Positions 1 through 15,000 are shown, counted from the stretch's first letter. The stretch is DNA of 64,000 nucleotides from Aphrophora alni (GCA_963513935.1 OY740768.1:15240590-15304589); one strand, 5' to 3'. Notes: generated from the sequence alone by a model not told the origin. Translations and numbers: made by a program.

Positions 1-750
1 AGTGACTTATGCTGTACACAATCAAATACAGGATGGCTGAAAATAAACTTATCCTTCTTTTAACTTTGTTATTAATTGAGACGGCTAAATACAAGGAGCT
101 GCTTCTGAAAAAGTCCACATTTTCTAATTTGGGATTTCAGGAAATGGGAGAGTAGAAGGTAAGTCAAAAATTTCAAATAGGAGATTAGTCATTAGATACA
201 TCATTTTAAATTACTTTATGAGACAAGAAAAATGATAATTTGTTTTCTAATAGAGTAACTAAAATGGCTCACAGTACAGGCATGGCGATCCCAAGGGACT
301 CTAGTTGGATCTACTTTACACCTTTTTTCATGTCGTTTGGGTTATATTCCTCTCTTTCACGTTTTCTATTAGGCTTCTCTCGACCAAATATTGTTCTCTT
401 CCGACATTGATGCTATTCGAGGGCTAGGGGTGAATTGGATGCCTTTTTATTTATAAGGCCATGAATGAGGAAGAGGTTTTTCGTCTTTAAACAACAAGAA
501 AAATGTATTATGATAGCTAAATAGGAAATTTATCACCATCATAACTTTATTGTTATTTGAAAAATCTTCTCAGGTAAGAGGGGCTACTTCAATAAGTCTT
601 AATTTTGGGTTTTTGGCCACTCACAAAGTGGGAGTTATTCAAGATTAAGACTTATTTAAGTAGCCCCTCTTGTACATGTGAGACGAAACACAACATTAAA
701 ATGAAATCCTCAATAATTAATATTATATCAATAATTAACAGTAGCTTTAA

Positions 751-1330
751 CCCTCAAACTGCCCTTTGGTTTCATTTATCGACCCAAAAACACAGTTTTT
801 TCAATTAAACATTTCGCCCACTTAGAATCATCCTACCACAATAAACAAAATACCATTGGAAAGCTAATGTTTCGTAGATGCATAATCATGAAACAAACAA
901 ACAATTTAAATAATATTTAATTAATTGTTAATTGATAAAGTTTGAATATTTTGATGCAAACGAGAAAAGAAATAACTGCGCAGTAGTGAAACAAAAATTA
1001 CATCATTCCTTCTCTAATTTTCACAAATCCATATTTCTCTCAAACAAATGTACCATAACAATGTTCTATATATACCATTATCCTGTTTCGAACTGTGCTT
1101 TCCAAATCTTTCTATTAGTTTTTAATCTATAAAAAATAAACAAAATCAAGAATTTAAACACATTTTTACACCCTAAAAAGTACATTTTTTCAATTCAACT
1201 TTTAGCATAGTAAATATTATTTTATGGAAATGTATAATATATCATTGTAAAAGTAATGTTTCAATCTTTCATAATCATGTATCCCAAAATCCTTTTCACG
1301 AAAGATAAATATTTAAGAATTCTTATAAAA
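751..1330 (-). mobile_element. TTAA-flanked element, partial copy A (piggyBac-type family)
   Basis: TTAA at 747-750 is followed by CCCTCAAACTGCC, a diverged form of the terminus of the full copy at 49019-50506. The next bases (811-880) are the reverse complement of the block beside the right end of that copy (50356-50425). The stretch to about 1330 is the reverse complement of 20690-20930. The copy is therefore in reverse orientation and internally truncated. There is no coding capacity. Confidence 0.75.
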
Positions 1331-1540
1331 TTTACTGATTTTCCGCAAGAGTGATCCACCTGACGCGACGGACTTATATAGGAAATTTGAACGCATGGAT
1401 CATATAATTTTTCAAAATGGTAATTCTTGTCCACATACAAGTTGAACATATCTTATAGTATTTTTCTTTCTCTTTTGAGTTACATAGGAGGTGTGTTAAA
1501 AAAATAACAGGAATTTTTGGTTTTTTAGAAAGAATTTTAT

Positions 1541-1904
1541 TTATTCGTCTACATCAATGTTATCCCCTTCAAAGTAGTCTCCATTAAATATTATGCCAGC
1601 GCTTCTTCCAATCACCGAAACACTTCTGAAACGCGATCTTTGGGATAGTGTTTAACTCTCTCAGTGATGCGCTTTTAATCTCATCTATGCTTCCAAAACG
1701 ACAGCCCTTCAAGGTTTTCTTATTTTTGGGAACAGACAACTCACACGGGACCATATCTGGCGAATATAAAGGCTGAGGCATCATTACAGTCTTATTTTTG
1801 GCAAAAAATTCACGAACAAGAAATGAAGTGTGAGCAGATGCATTATCGTGATGCAAAAGCCATGAATTGTTTTGCCACAAATCCGGGCGTTTTGCCATTT
1901 TATG
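1541..1904 (-). pseudogene. mariner transposase C-terminal remnant
   Basis: The minus strand reads about 105 residues of a mariner-type DDE transposase: N-N-S-W-L-L-H-H-D-N-A-S-A-H-T-S, then A-K-N-K-T, Y-S-P-D-M-V-P-C, L-K-G-C-R-F-G-S-I-D-E-I-K and C-F-G-D-W-K-K-R-W. HDN carries the second catalytic Asp and YSPD the third. After R-W-H-N-I a stop appears; a shift of frame restores G-D-Y-F-E-G-D-N-I-D-V-D-E and a stop at 1541-1543, so the copy is frameshifted as well as truncated upstream of about 1904. An AG/TG-rich end near 1490 may be the 3' terminus. Confidence 0.9.
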
Positions 1905-4072
1905 TACCTTCTAAGTAAACTGATATAAAGAAGTCGTGGTTTCCATAAGATTATTTTTGGTGATTTTTTAACTTTTAAGCTAATTTTAAAAAAAAATTCA
2001 TTTGAAAAATTTTTAAATATATTTTTTTGATTTTTCATCAACATTTATTAACAATTACATTACAAATTTTTTGTATATCTTGAAAAAATGCGCTAACAAA
2101 TGTATTTTGGTTTATATAGGCTTATCTGTAAAGTGTTACCTTAAATTTTTGATTCCTAAGATACTTACTCCAAAACTGTTACATATACAATTTTTTTCAT
2201 TACACAGATAAATTCTATGCATATTCCTGAGAAAAATTATGTCTTTTAAACAATAATCCTCAGATAACCAACTATGACAAAAAATAATGGCTTAGAACAT
2301 AATTTTAACCTTCAAATTTAAATAAATATTTGAAGATTTCTTAGTTATAATTTTAATTTATCTGATTAGAACACATCTATAGATGAGGATCTACAGTGTT
2401 CTTTACAGCATAATCATTGTTTATTATTCAAACATTTCAATAAGGACCTCCCACGTCTTCTCATATTATTATGCTTACACATGAAGGTCTATTAATATTC
2501 TATAATGTTAAAAAACTTAAAGTTTATACCAAGATTCATAAAAATATCTCCAAGGGTTGATGGATTATTAACTATTTTCAAAAAATACAAAATGGCGGAT
2601 TACGGCTAAACTAAGCCGAAATCGAAAAAATGTTACTAGACATTTTTGACTTATTTTTGTATGTAGAATCTGGTTCTGCATGGCACGCTAAGCATTTTTG
2701 TGACACCCTGTATAGTAGAATAGGATAATAACATGGATAATCAATTTGAAGAAAATAAGCAGTTCACTATGTGTTAATAATGGGTTATTGTTAATATGAA
2801 AAAGTGACCAAAAACTACAAAAAATAATTCAATGAAACTTTCAAATATCAAACTATTACTTAATATAAAGTTTAGGATATAAAAATTAACATTGCCCTAA
2901 AATTATTTGTAAATATCCCATCAAATTAAAATTATAAAATTTCCTGTAGAACAAAATACTTTTAAATTTTACCTTGAAACTTTATTCAGTCACTCTGACA
3001 TATAAAAGCAGTCACAAATTTCACAAAACACACCTCTTTAGCTCCAATGATCTGATAACAAATAAGAGGGTGTTTAGAACAGGATTAAAAACTATTAAAT
3101 GTACGAAAGTATTGGGTATGAAACAAGACTTAACTACAAGGCCTACACAAGCTAATTGAATATATGTAAACATTTATTTAGCAATGCATTACAATACAAT
3201 TTCCTTCTAATTCTAATATACATGGATAATATCACAATTTCAGGATTGGACATCCACAATTAACATATAGTATATAGAAATAATAGATACAAATAAACCC
3301 CAAAATTATTGAATTTTTCTAATATAAGTCGGCTGTTTCAGAAGAATAAATCAACTTTTCCAAAATACTTGAGTCAATATTTTCATGTTTCATGAAAGAA
3401 GATATATAAAGATTATAAGAATTTATTTTAAAGACAGTGCAAAACAAGTATTCACTTATGTGAATCAAACCAAACAGTCCCCCCCCCCCCCCCGACAACT
3501 TCTGAAATATTCGAGGATAAAGTTATTGAATTCTAATGTTATATTATTATGTTTATGTAATCTCAGAAGAGACACAAGTATGTATATAATACAACATATT
3601 ACTCACTATTTCTAAAAAAACAGATTCGTGAGATATCGGTAAAAAAATAAAAAAATAAATCGACCATGGGCTGTTTCAATTCTACCAATTTCATTCAAAT
3701 TTAGTGAAATGTGATGGTTAATGACCGAAACTCGTATGCAAAATAACAAGTAAAAAAATATTATGATTCGAGAATAATTGGAAAAAAACAAAAAACATGA
3801 ACCTTGCAGGACTTCTTTCAGGCACTTATTTAAATATTTATGTATTTTTTTTCAAAGTTAGTGTGCAGCGTTTATTTTCACTTTTTGATAGACTATAACT
3901 AAAGTTCATTTTTTGTGATGATTAGTTTTGGTTTCTTTTTAATTTGGTTTTGTTTGACAATAGGTGGGTGAGAAATTTTGTACAATGATTATACACCATT
4001 TATTTGTTTACAGTATAAACATAAAAATGTAGAAAGAAAATTTGTTACTATTTCTTTTAGAAATTGTTAATA

Positions 4073-4432
4073 CAGTAGACTCTCATAAATTCGGATCATG
4101 AAAATCCGGACCGGACGGTAAAATTTCGCACTGCATGAACGACGTATTTTGTAATGATTCACGGGCAGTGGAAGTTTCCGCACGGCTGAGGTAATTGACA
4201 CGCACCACCCTGTGTTTTACTTAATTGCAGTCCATTAGTACCATTAGTTAATGTGTCAGAGTGTAACAAGTGTCATTGGGTATCGGCATGGGCCGGTAGT
4301 GATTACATGCGCGACTTATCACCGCTCGTATCAGCCCTGCAGCCCACTTATCTCCGACTCTGGGAAATCCCGATTTTTTGGAATCCGGACCGGCCGTTCA
4401 CCACAATAGTCCGGATTTATGAGAGTCTACTG
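4073..4432. mobile_element. pogo/Tigger-like MITE, 360 bp
   Basis: The ends are near-perfect inverted repeats (cagtagactctcataaattc at the left, its complement at the right; about 21 of 22 match), flanked on each side by TA, the target duplication of Tc1/mariner/pogo elements. The interior repeats ATCCGGACCGG near both ends. There is no transposase, so it is non-autonomous. The family assignment rests on terminus style only. Confidence 0.85.
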
Positions 4433-5949
4433 TATTAATTTCTGCATAGTAATAGTCTAAAAGATAAGTCACAGTTACACGTGATGTTTTATTGATATTA
4501 TCATTAGAGAATGGAATTACTGGATTTTTTTTTCCCCTTTTATGTGAATGTCTTTAAATTTTGTCTGGTATATGGGGGATATCTACCAAAATTCTACCAC
4601 CAACAAAAATGACAAAATTTGTCACGCTTATGTCTTGTAAATTATAAATGATTTTAATTATGTCTTTATCTAAAATGATAAGTAGTGAGATTATGCAGTG
4701 AAGAGCAGAGAAAAACAAGATTTACAATATGAGCAATAATACCTGATAAAATAATATTTGTAAAACTATAACCAGATATAAGTGTATAGAATTGAAGACA
4801 TTTTTTATAATATTAATTCATTTAGTACTAACATTTTTTGTGATAAAGTGCTATAAATAGATAGTTCAGTGGAATTGCATGAATTTAGTTAAAGAATTCT
4901 ATTTTTCTTACTTGTAAAGTTAGGATCATTATTAAAATTTCAGACTTATAGCTACTAAAATAATTTTCTTATATTTGATAAAGCAAAAATTTATGAAAAC
5001 ACAATATCCAAATGAGCAAATGATTTTAAATTCATGGATATTGGGTTGAGAATGTTTAGACTGTATGATGGTTGGAAGTTGTGGCATAGATGTGCAATGT
5101 GAATAATAAAAAAAATTTCTTCTTCCATGTATCTACTCATCCCCACATTGATTATATAATACCTGGAAAATAGAAACTAAAAGAACAAGAATGGTTCTGT
5201 GTCCACAATTTATCAACTCAAGCCTCTTGAGTTGTCTGGGCGGGGAGTAAAAATGAAAATATTTGGGAAAAGTACTATTAATTACGGGTTCTTGAATAGT
5301 ATGTATATTTAATCCATATTTACACCCCTGTCTTCCAACGTTCTTATACACAGTGTTCGAACAGTTTACATAAAAATAAAATCCAGTTTTACAAAAATCA
5401 CTAAAACGTATCGAGTTGTTTGGCGGAATGCTTTTAATACTCAGAATGTTTTTTTGCTGTAAGGAAACAAAAGAAGTGATTTTACATCTCCAGCTTTATA
5501 AAATGAGCCAAAAAATTCACTAGTTTTCACGACTATAATTATATTTTGTTGACTTTAATCATAGTTGTTTTGGGGATCTTTATAATTGCCGATAGTTACA
5601 CATAATTTAAAACAGTTTTCTTTTCAACAAATATATCCAATAAAATAAATACCTTATTTTCTTGGTAAACTATGCCACCATGTAATTATAGAACAGCATC
5701 ACTGAACGATCAATAGCGACTCTATTGATTTACGGCATTCATTGCCAGGCTTCTATTAAGAACATCACCACTCTTCTGAGATCATAAATTGTTAAAAAAT
5801 TTTAAACACGAGAACACATACAAAACAATAAGTAAACACAATAACTATAACACTTTGCTAGTTGAGTTCAACATTGTATGCGTGGTAATGTAGTTAAAAC
5901 TATACTGTAGTTGTGTTGCATTGCTCCTTCTCCTGCGCCTAAGAGTGAG

Positions 5950-6120
5950 TGGTTCAGCTTCACCATTATCAACACTACTGAGTCGAAAAACTATGTACCA
6001 GATATTGTAAATTTTCGACTTCCCAAAGACCATCTAACTCTATTTGATTTTCAATATTCGGGTTTGAAATTGCATAACAGAATAACAGGTTACCCTATTG
6101 CTATAAGAGATTAATATTAA
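5950..6120 (+). pseudogene. possible non-LTR retrotransposon C-terminal remnant
   Basis: The frame around 6040-6090 reads F-Q-Y-S-G-L-K-L-H-N-R-I, resembling the Y-S-G-L-K-L-Y-N-R-L-P motif that ends many insect non-LTR reverse transcriptase proteins, and the better-preserved copy here at about 16790. It is short and followed by stops. Assignment is tentative. Confidence 0.3.
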
Positions 6121-6534
6121 ACAGTTTAGAGAAAGAATAAAAGATAATCATCAATAAGGCCTATTATACAGTTAAAGAATTTTTGAAAGCCTTGTAAACC
6201 AGATAAACGATGGCCTAATCTTAATGTTTCCAAGTTTTAAAACACAAATATTTTTTAGTTAACGGCTGATTACATTTAACAATGTTTTAGTTTTTAATTA
6301 AATGTTAAATTCTAACGAAGCTGCTGTTTTGAATATATAGATCCATAAAAAATTAAAATAAGAAATGTTTAATAGAGTTATAGAATGTATGTGTGTTAAG
6401 AAAGTCTGTCTGTCTATATTTGAATCAAATGATAGTTGGAGTTTAACACAATTTTTTAATCTAATTTTACCGCCTGATAAATTTTGTATACTTTAGCTAC
6501 GAAATATTTCAGAACTTTAGTGTTTTTTGTGTGT

Positions 6535-6640
6535 GTTTTTTTACTTGTGTACTATTAGGTAATTCCAAGGACCATTTTCCAAGGTAAGCTTGTCTCCTGT
6601 CCATACAAAACCAATCTAATCTTTTCTAACATTTGGAAAT
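6535..6640. repeat. solitary end of the long-TIR element family
   Basis: The stretch containing ttacttgtgtactattaggt and the cctgtccatacaaaa block matches the right-hand arms at 38680-38760 and 54640-54700. No matching left arm was identified near it, so it is a fragment. Confidence 0.7.
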
Positions 6641-9600
6641 TCCGGGTGTCTACTAAATCTGGTTACTGAAATTCCCGCCTTTTCCCACCTAAATCTATAA
6701 TTTCAGAATGTTCAGCAAATCAGAGAAAGTAGAAAATACGTATTTGGATTTTAAAAATATAACATCGGATCAAATGAAAAATAATGACAGAATCAAATTA
6801 TCGATTATGAATTGCTGAAAATACTGAAGTTAGTATGAATAGTGCATTTATAAAGATAAGCGTGCACTGGGTCGGTACCATAAGGACTGTAAGGAAATAA
6901 CTATGCGTTACATTATTTCTTATAACTCCATCGGTACCGGTGGCAATATATACTCTGTTCTTCCGCCATTATTTAAAGTCCAGACAATAAAATTTTTTTA
7001 AATCAAGTAAAACTGGCGATAACGCAAAACATTAATCATATTTATATTTAATTTAAATACATTTATTTTACTCTATAGCGGAAATGTTTTCACTAAGCAC
7101 AACTAAATCAAAAATTATCTTGTTAATTTAAACAATGTATTTTCATATAAATATTTTTTTCAATAGTACGTTTTATATCTACATCAATTATAAAATACTT
7201 TAGTGTATTATCCAAGTTAAAATTTATTTTTAAATATCTATCAATCTGTGCTGCCTGTGTGTGTAGCCCCCCCTGACTATAAATTACTGTCTGTACTGAC
7301 AGTGATGTGCCAACCTATCGACCCAGCTTAGAACACCACACTTTGTGGCAAACACTAACTATTATTAACTTCTTATTACAATATTTATTCAATTGTTTAC
7401 TCCACACCATCAATCACTTTTCTCAATTGCATTGTGATTGTGTGTGAAACTGTTAAACTAAAAACTTATTTCAAGGAAATACATATTGTGGTACCTAATT
7501 CTTATATTTCAAAATAGATTTTATTTGGAATTCGATTAGAGAGATTTTTTTAAAGGAGTATCACATTGTGTAAACATTCTGTCCACACAATTTATCTTCT
7601 AAATGAAGTGTACAGACAGTATGTAGTGCAACTACTATCAAGAAAAAATCAATGTTAGACTTTTAAGAAGATATCTCTTTTGAAGTCCTGAGATACCATA
7701 AAACTAAGGTGTTGAGCTGTGATATACTACAACTAAACCATCCGGACTGATTTGTTCAAATTGTATTGTGAGCTTATATTGGTGTTCAGTATTTTTATAT
7801 GCCCTTTTCGAATAAACTGGTTTCTCTACATTTACGATTTTCTGTCTCCGTCTAACAATATCAGACCACAATAATTAGTCTATCATACGATCCAGAAGAG
7901 TCCATGTCAGTCACACGAGGGGTGTTTTTACCTACAATTGCAAAAATGTTCAAGGCTAAATGACACCATCATAGCCTCCCATTGGTCCAGAATGATCGGA
8001 CTATATCACGTGATTGGGGACGCGTCCCATCTTCTTGAAGGGTAGAAAGTTAGTTGTAAAGAACACCTCATCTGTGTATCACGCAAACGCTAATTCCTTT
8101 CAACTCGCTTTAATTTTATATGCAAGTGCATAGTTTTCATAACGCAACGCGATATTTATTACCATTCGGCTCTGCCACGCTTTTTAATTATTAACCTATT
8201 TTATAAGTGCAATCTGTGTAGATTTAAGAGTGACAAATATAAACAATAGAATAATTATGATAACCAGCTAGCTGTGTTAAGTGTAGAGCTACGTATGTCT
8301 ACATCGCTTCCTGAATTACCCTGTTGGACAATTGGACATTGCATCAATTCAAGGTAATGAACTTTATTGTTACTCAATTATTATTTACACAGATTGTATG
8401 AAAGTCTAATTAACATAAACTCTGTACTGTCATTCAACCACTCGTTGGAACTTATAAAGTTTGAGTTCACTATAAAACTCTGGTCCCTCGGTAACTAATA
8501 GATCTTTGTTTATAACATAAAACACGCAACAATTGGCAATAAAATATACCTTTTCTAAAATACTAGTTTAAAATCAGTGATAGTTTAGCTGACTAAAAAC
8601 ACGAAAATGATTTTCTGCTCAAAGTCAATTTTAAATCCCTAAGATGGTAACAGAACACACTGGACGCCAAAAAAAAGCTGGTTCAGGGGTTTATCGAACA
8701 ACAAAATGTTTAGATGAACTAAGAATGATAGGAATAAACCTGAGTAAAAAATATACTTACTTATTTACCTACATTAAAAAAATCACTTTAGATTATTAAT
8801 TGATTTTTTAAATAATAAATATTTCACACTGATTGTGAGTATGACTAACATAAAGATTATAGCGAGTACCTGTAATAATTTAATAGTCTCACACAGCCAT
8901 ATTGAAACAATCGGAATGTTAATAATTTCAAATCCTTATTTATTGCGACATAATGGTACTAGTATAACAAAATAAAGTTGAGATTGGAACAACAAATATT
9001 GATGAAGCTAACATGTCAGCCTATACAGAAAGTGCACTTGGTAAACGTTATGATAAAAGAAGAAGTTATAGCTTTGAATAAGAGTATAAATTTGTACAAA
9101 ATGTTCAAATAAATAACAACTCCTTTATTTATTTACTCGCATTATAAACAGGAAATGGTTCTTGCACTTATAGGTGCTATGTTTATTCTCAATAAGCATA
9201 TAATACAATTTATATTACCACAGAATGGATGTTATTAGGAATTAGGGACATAATTTGTTAGAAAAATAGTTTAAGTTCTTTTAAAGAAATCAGAATGACA
9301 ACAATTATTGTGAAAGATGTGGAAAACTGATGAAATACTTATCTTGCAAGTGAGGTGGATGTCATGAAGGGGGGGGGGGCATATAAACCCTTGAGCAGAA
9401 GGTAACCTAGGGGATTGGACCTTCCAACAGTGATAAACGAGAGTTGTCATAAGGGTGAGCAAACGTTATGTAGAGAAATGCTTGTAATTATTCAGAACCA
9501 CATTATTAGATTGTTATCGTAGAATCATGTTAATCAGTCACAATAATTAGAATCATTCTGGATTCTTAATAATAATAATAGTAAAACATTTGTTTTAACC

Positions 9601-9911
9601 ATTTAACAAAACAAAGAGAGATAACTCATGTATTAATAACAATAAAGAAATATAATTGCAAAATTGAACCACTGATGTTTAATTGAAATAAAAGATGTTT
9701 AATATGATAAAAGAATTTTATCATATTTTCTCATTCTATTCTCCTGATCCCCTTATTAGAGTACTGTATATCTGTGTTAACTGATAATTTGCTTATCTGA
9801 GGTTGCTGTGGTCCACATTAACTCAGTTAATAGAGACTCTACTGTAAGTATGAACAAGTTTTAAATCAACAAGTACTGCTTCATTTTACGGTTCCAGAAA
9901 TGGGCCAAGCT

Positions 9912-10179
9912 TTTTTTCAACAAGTTGGTGGTTCATCCCACTATGTAAATGTAGTTAACAATTACTAAATAACAATCTTCAGGGCGTTGGATTGCTCATG
10001 AGACTCAGTATTTAGATTGGCCACCACTGTCTCATGTTTTAACTGTGTGTGACCTTTTTCTTATGGGGCATTTAAAGGAGCAAGTGTACACCCATAGTTT
10101 CAACAATGATAAGAATTTGATGAGCATTATCGAAGAACTTCTTCAGATCCTACATCTTACTTACTTTACAAGGAAGTAA
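9912..10179 (+). pseudogene. mariner-like (IS630/Tc1 superfamily) transposase remnant
   Basis: Plus-strand fragments read F-Q-Q-V-G-G-S-S-H-Y-V then, after a frameshift, R-W-I-A-H-E, L-D-W-P-P-L-S-H-V-L-T-V-C-D-L-F-L-M-G-H-L-K-E-Q-V-Y and a stop at 10177-10179. This matches the family pattern QQDGAPPHY followed by WPPRSPDLTPCDFFLWGHLK. The catalytic Asp of the second motif is lost (QQVG for QQDG) and SPD is changed to SHV, so it is a dead remnant. Confidence 0.8.
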
Positions 10180-11928
10180 GTCATTTGTTAGGTGTTGATA
10201 TCAGTGTGGTATCGTTGTGGATAGGTTTCAGATTGAATTAACTAATAATTATTTTAATCTTACTTTTATAGGCTTTTTAAAACAAATAATTAGTTTTTAG
10301 TTTGTTCTAAAAGAAAATTGTGTTTGTATCAGATTACATTTGTAGTAATAAAGTTTTTCCAAACGTAATAAAAGCAGTACTTTATTTCAATGGCTGTTTT
10401 TTTGTATTGCCACCATTTTGTTTCTATATACACCAGTGTGTTGAAATTTTTACACAATATTTTTGGTAACTTTATTAAAAAGTATCGGATGAGTTCTAAG
10501 CAATAATAAAAAAAAAAAAAACAATAGCGTGCACCTCTTGCTGAGATGCATGTACCAAAATGAATAGTAAAACATAGTTTGCATAACAAAATTAAAATAA
10601 ACCTATATTTGAGGGTACAAGAAGGTAATTATTTTTTTTCTTTCTAACTGAGATTGAGATTAGCTAATAAGAGGGGAATCTCTTTTATTTTTATTATAGA
10701 CAATGAATCTGGGAATATAAATCTTCACACAATAAATTATTGGTGTGAAATTATTCCAAAAACCTATTTAAATGGAGCCACATTTTAAACCTCACTATCT
10801 AATTTTTCCTGCTTAAAAAGGTTAAATATTAAATTTACATAAAATTAAAGAAAAATTGTGACCATTAGAACATATGCTCACACACATCCACCCACCCACC
10901 CACACACCACACATACACATACGTGGCGTGCAGACATATATTATTTTTCTTTGCTTTAAGACACCCTTCCTTTATGCCAGCAAGATTAATGAGGATAATA
11001 GAGTAGTGTAAAGAAGAGAAGAAAAATTATGCTATCAACATAACCTTGATGGTTTGAAAATGCGAGTTGAAACAACACAGACAATGCTCATACCAATCTT
11101 CGTTAAAAATTATCATTTTAAATTAAATTTAGGGTGTTATATTTAATACCTATACTGTATTAAGTGATAATTCATCTAGCCACAATTGCAGAAACAATAA
11201 TGGAACTATTGTATTTTTAGTTAAATATCTATCTAAAGTTACAATATGCAACCATGCAAAAGGAACATGCTCTAAAACTAATAATACTGAGTAAAAACTT
11301 CAGTTCTTCCATTTATTATTATTATTTAGTTAATTTAAAAGCCAAGTATATAAAAATAAAATTCATTGGCCAATGAATTAATACTACCATAAAGCAAATG
11401 GTGTTTTTAGATGTAGAATCTACAAAGAATGCAGAGAAATATGATTGTGAAATTTATATTTATATTTTGTCACTTTTCATTAAGCTCTCACTGAATAAAG
11501 ACAAATAATATAATATGGTATATGGTGAAGAGAGACTGACAATGATATTCTTTGTAAAACATAATTAATATTTGACATCTATAATAGTTGTACAAAGAAC
11601 GATATATGAAAAAATTCAGCCTTGGTTGAAAACATTGTCATGTTAAATTGAGTTTCATTTATTTAAATTTTTTTATCCATATCTTGTTATATATTGAATT
11701 GGATTTCTAGGTCATATACTGTATCAATTTATTTTATTTTTTACGTTATTTTCCAATGTTTCAATCATATTTCAAAGGTCTTTCTCAATGACTCCGATAC
11801 ATTCACTGTGGACATTAAAACACCTCTAACATAGTTTACTTGTCAGCATTTATTTAGACTTGCCTCATGTTAAGCCATTCAAAAATAAATGTTGGTTTTC
11901 ACAAAATTGAAAGCTTGTAGTATTTATT

Positions 11929-12036
11929 GTTATATTATCAGGATTTTTTTTTTATAATGCTGGTTGCTTTCCAGTTATTGGCATAGAAAAACACGTGAAG
12001 CAATCAAGATTATAAAAAAACCTGATAATATAAAGA
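11929..12036. repeat. imperfect inverted repeat, ~108 bp
   Basis: The left arm (about 11929-11970, ttatattatcaggatttttt) and the right arm (about 11998-12036) are reverse complements with few mismatches, separated by about 28 bases. It could be a small foldback MITE. No target duplication was worked out. Confidence 0.65.
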
Positions 12037-15000
12037 TAAGTACAAACTTCTTTATTCGTGGAATTCAGTATAGATCTGTTGATTGACCCAACATGAACAG
12101 TCATCAGAGCATGTCTATATGAACACTGCATGAGTCTTGTTTCAGTGATAGGAATGAACGTATCAGACTTCTCAAGAAAGACTGAAATATATTTAAAATG
12201 GCGAAAAAAAGATGCAGCATACAGTCCAGAAATACACTTTTAATATTTTTGACGAACACTGCAACAATAGTCTGAAGTCTGTGTCTTTTCATTATTATTG
12301 ACAAAATTAAATACTGTTCACAATACATTTCATTAATATATAAAGAAGATTGAAGTTTTGTTCAGAATTATTCTAAAATTAAATACAGTCTAGTCTACAC
12401 TAGGTACAGTCCTGTAAGACAATTTGTCGGCCCAAAACTAGACCCAAGTGCAGTTCTTTGCTATTACAACAAACACATGCACAAGCAGGGTCTAGTCTAG
12501 CAATGAACCCCACAGTAACAAACAAGCAAACTAACATAAACTAATTATTAGTTGCTCATCAAATATTATCTATTACTACCACATCATTTTATAATTATAA
12601 ATATAAAAAATGTTACCAAATTTAGAACAAAGACTCAGTAAGACTATAATAAATATGATTTTAAAAATTGTGAATTGGATTTTCGAAGAAACCAAGGCCA
12701 AAGTACGTACAAACTATGTTGAATTTGAATTTAGTATGTAAAATTACATAGGCCTACGTATAAAAACATTCATCAAAAGGAAATTCGCTAGTTATACTAG
12801 ACTACTCTCAAATGTCAAGGGAAACCTAAACATTTACATATTTTTAAAGATTAACATTATATTTCTTCTCTTTTATGGTTTCGGATGTTCTTAAAATATT
12901 TACTTATAATAATAGGTACTTGTCTCAACAATCCCTTTACTAAAGTTGAATTTACATTACATTTCACATCTTTTTCAGGGATCATAAGAAATGGATCAAT
13001 TATAATTATGTGAACATGATTTTATTACATACAAAGTTTAAATAAACATCTGATGATGTCTGAAATAGAAGTGAAACAGCTGTAAAATGCATTAAGACTA
13101 TAGGAAATATTTTATTGAGGCATGTACCTATTATATAAAGTGATTCTATTTTCTTTAATTTTGTATATATAAAAACCATGGGTAAACTTTCTTTTAAAAT
13201 AGCTAATATCCCCAGCACCTGACTTTCCAAATACAAACTGACATCTAATTCAAGTTCAGCGTCTTATCAAAATCAATCAATATAGCAACATTTTTTCAAT
13301 AAAATGAGTTTATTTTACAATCAATGACAAATTTGAATATAGCTCTCCAAAATGCAAGATATATATGTTTAATAAAAATTAATGACAACCATTTTCGGAT
13401 AACCTCAATTTTTAACCCCACATCTTACGATTCTGACCAAAATCATATCATTCCTTAAAATTCCTATCCTGTTGAGTCATTAAAACGAAATGTTCTTGAA
13501 TCAATATTTAACTATAAAAACAAAGCACGATTAAAGCTTATTCTATTAATGAGACATTCCAAATAAATATAATGCATTCAAAGTAAATAAAAATAGAACA
13601 CATATAAGATTCATCTTGTTACTGAATAAAAATAAAATAAAATATTTAATGTAATTGTATTTGATTGAAACGACCATGCAAGGACATGTTACTAATCAGC
13701 AGATAGTTGGTAGAAATTAACTTAGATTTTTTAAATTATAGACTAATTATCATTTAGGTGACATACCATGTGCAATCTAGAACTGGGATAATTAAATGTG
13801 CACAAATCCTAACCAAAATAACTATTTGAAGGTCTGTCTAGGTGTAGTAAACCCCCACCCCCACCCTCTAAATTTTAGAGAATTGAATAAAAAACAATCG
13901 CTTTTGGAAAACTATAAAATTAAAGGAAGCTATTTTTAGATACACATTTGTATAGAATAATTTTCCCTCAACCCCCTCCAAATTTCGTTGGTGGAGGGGG
14001 GGACAGACAATATTCTGGATATGAGGCGATAAAAATAAATTCAAATTATACAATAACAGAAAAATTAAAAACGTCAACCATAAATTAAAATTTTATTTCT
14101 CTTGATACTAATTTTGTGTTTTGTCAAACTCGATATTCTCATGTATTTTGGAAAACTGCTCACAAATTTCACACGTTATTTTTCAACTAAAAACCAAAAT
14201 AAAAATTTCAAAATAGCAACCACTCATTTAACACAACAATTTTTAAATTACAGCCCCAGCCTACTAGTTTTAAGGCTACAATTCGTGTTTGACTTTTATC
14301 AAATTTGGGAACACATTAACATTAACAATGACTTGATATGTTTTAGAATAAAAATATTTTTCAAAACTAATTATATCAGCTCTCATGATTTGATCAAACT
14401 TTACTAAAATGTATTCCCTAAGAAAACAAAGGGGAAATATTTATTATCATCGTTAAGAAAAATGCTGCTGTTAAAATAAAGAAAAAGAAGTATGGACAAT
14501 GTTTTTCTTAGAAAATCTTAAAATTAGCCCATTTCAAAAAATTGGTGATTTGAATTAAATTTTGTAATGGTTTTGAACAATTTTGATTTATGTAATTCAT
14601 AGCAGAACCATACCATATAATAGTTTAGCATTCAACTCAATGTGTCATTAGAAAGAAAATTATATTTTGCATATTATTAAAAAGCCTGTGTGGATGTCAT
14701 TAAATTTCAAGTTAGGATTGGATTCAAACTGGATAGTATAATTTCTAATCAGTTTCAAAAATTTTCAAATTACTCAGAAACTGCCATTTTCTTATACCTA
14801 GTTTAGGTTATAATTTTTTCACATTACATCAAAATTTAATTAATATTGCTCGAGATAGTTTATTTTCTAAGCAGCATTAATAATTAGCTTTTTCTCCTGA
14901 TTCTAAATGTTGTTCTTTTGTTTAACATCTTTATGTTGTACCAGTTAGGCTAATGAAGATGGAAGAGACACATGGAAAAGCAATCCCATCAATAGAGTTC

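Noticed and set aside
9760..9845. Possible third pogo-like element ending gagactctactgta
   Set aside because: Only one terminus is convincing; the left match is too weak to define an element.
13850..14010. C-rich/G-rich blocks as an inverted-repeat element
   Set aside because: Local hairpins (cctccaaatttcgttggtggagg) exist but no terminal repeats or target duplication could be defined.
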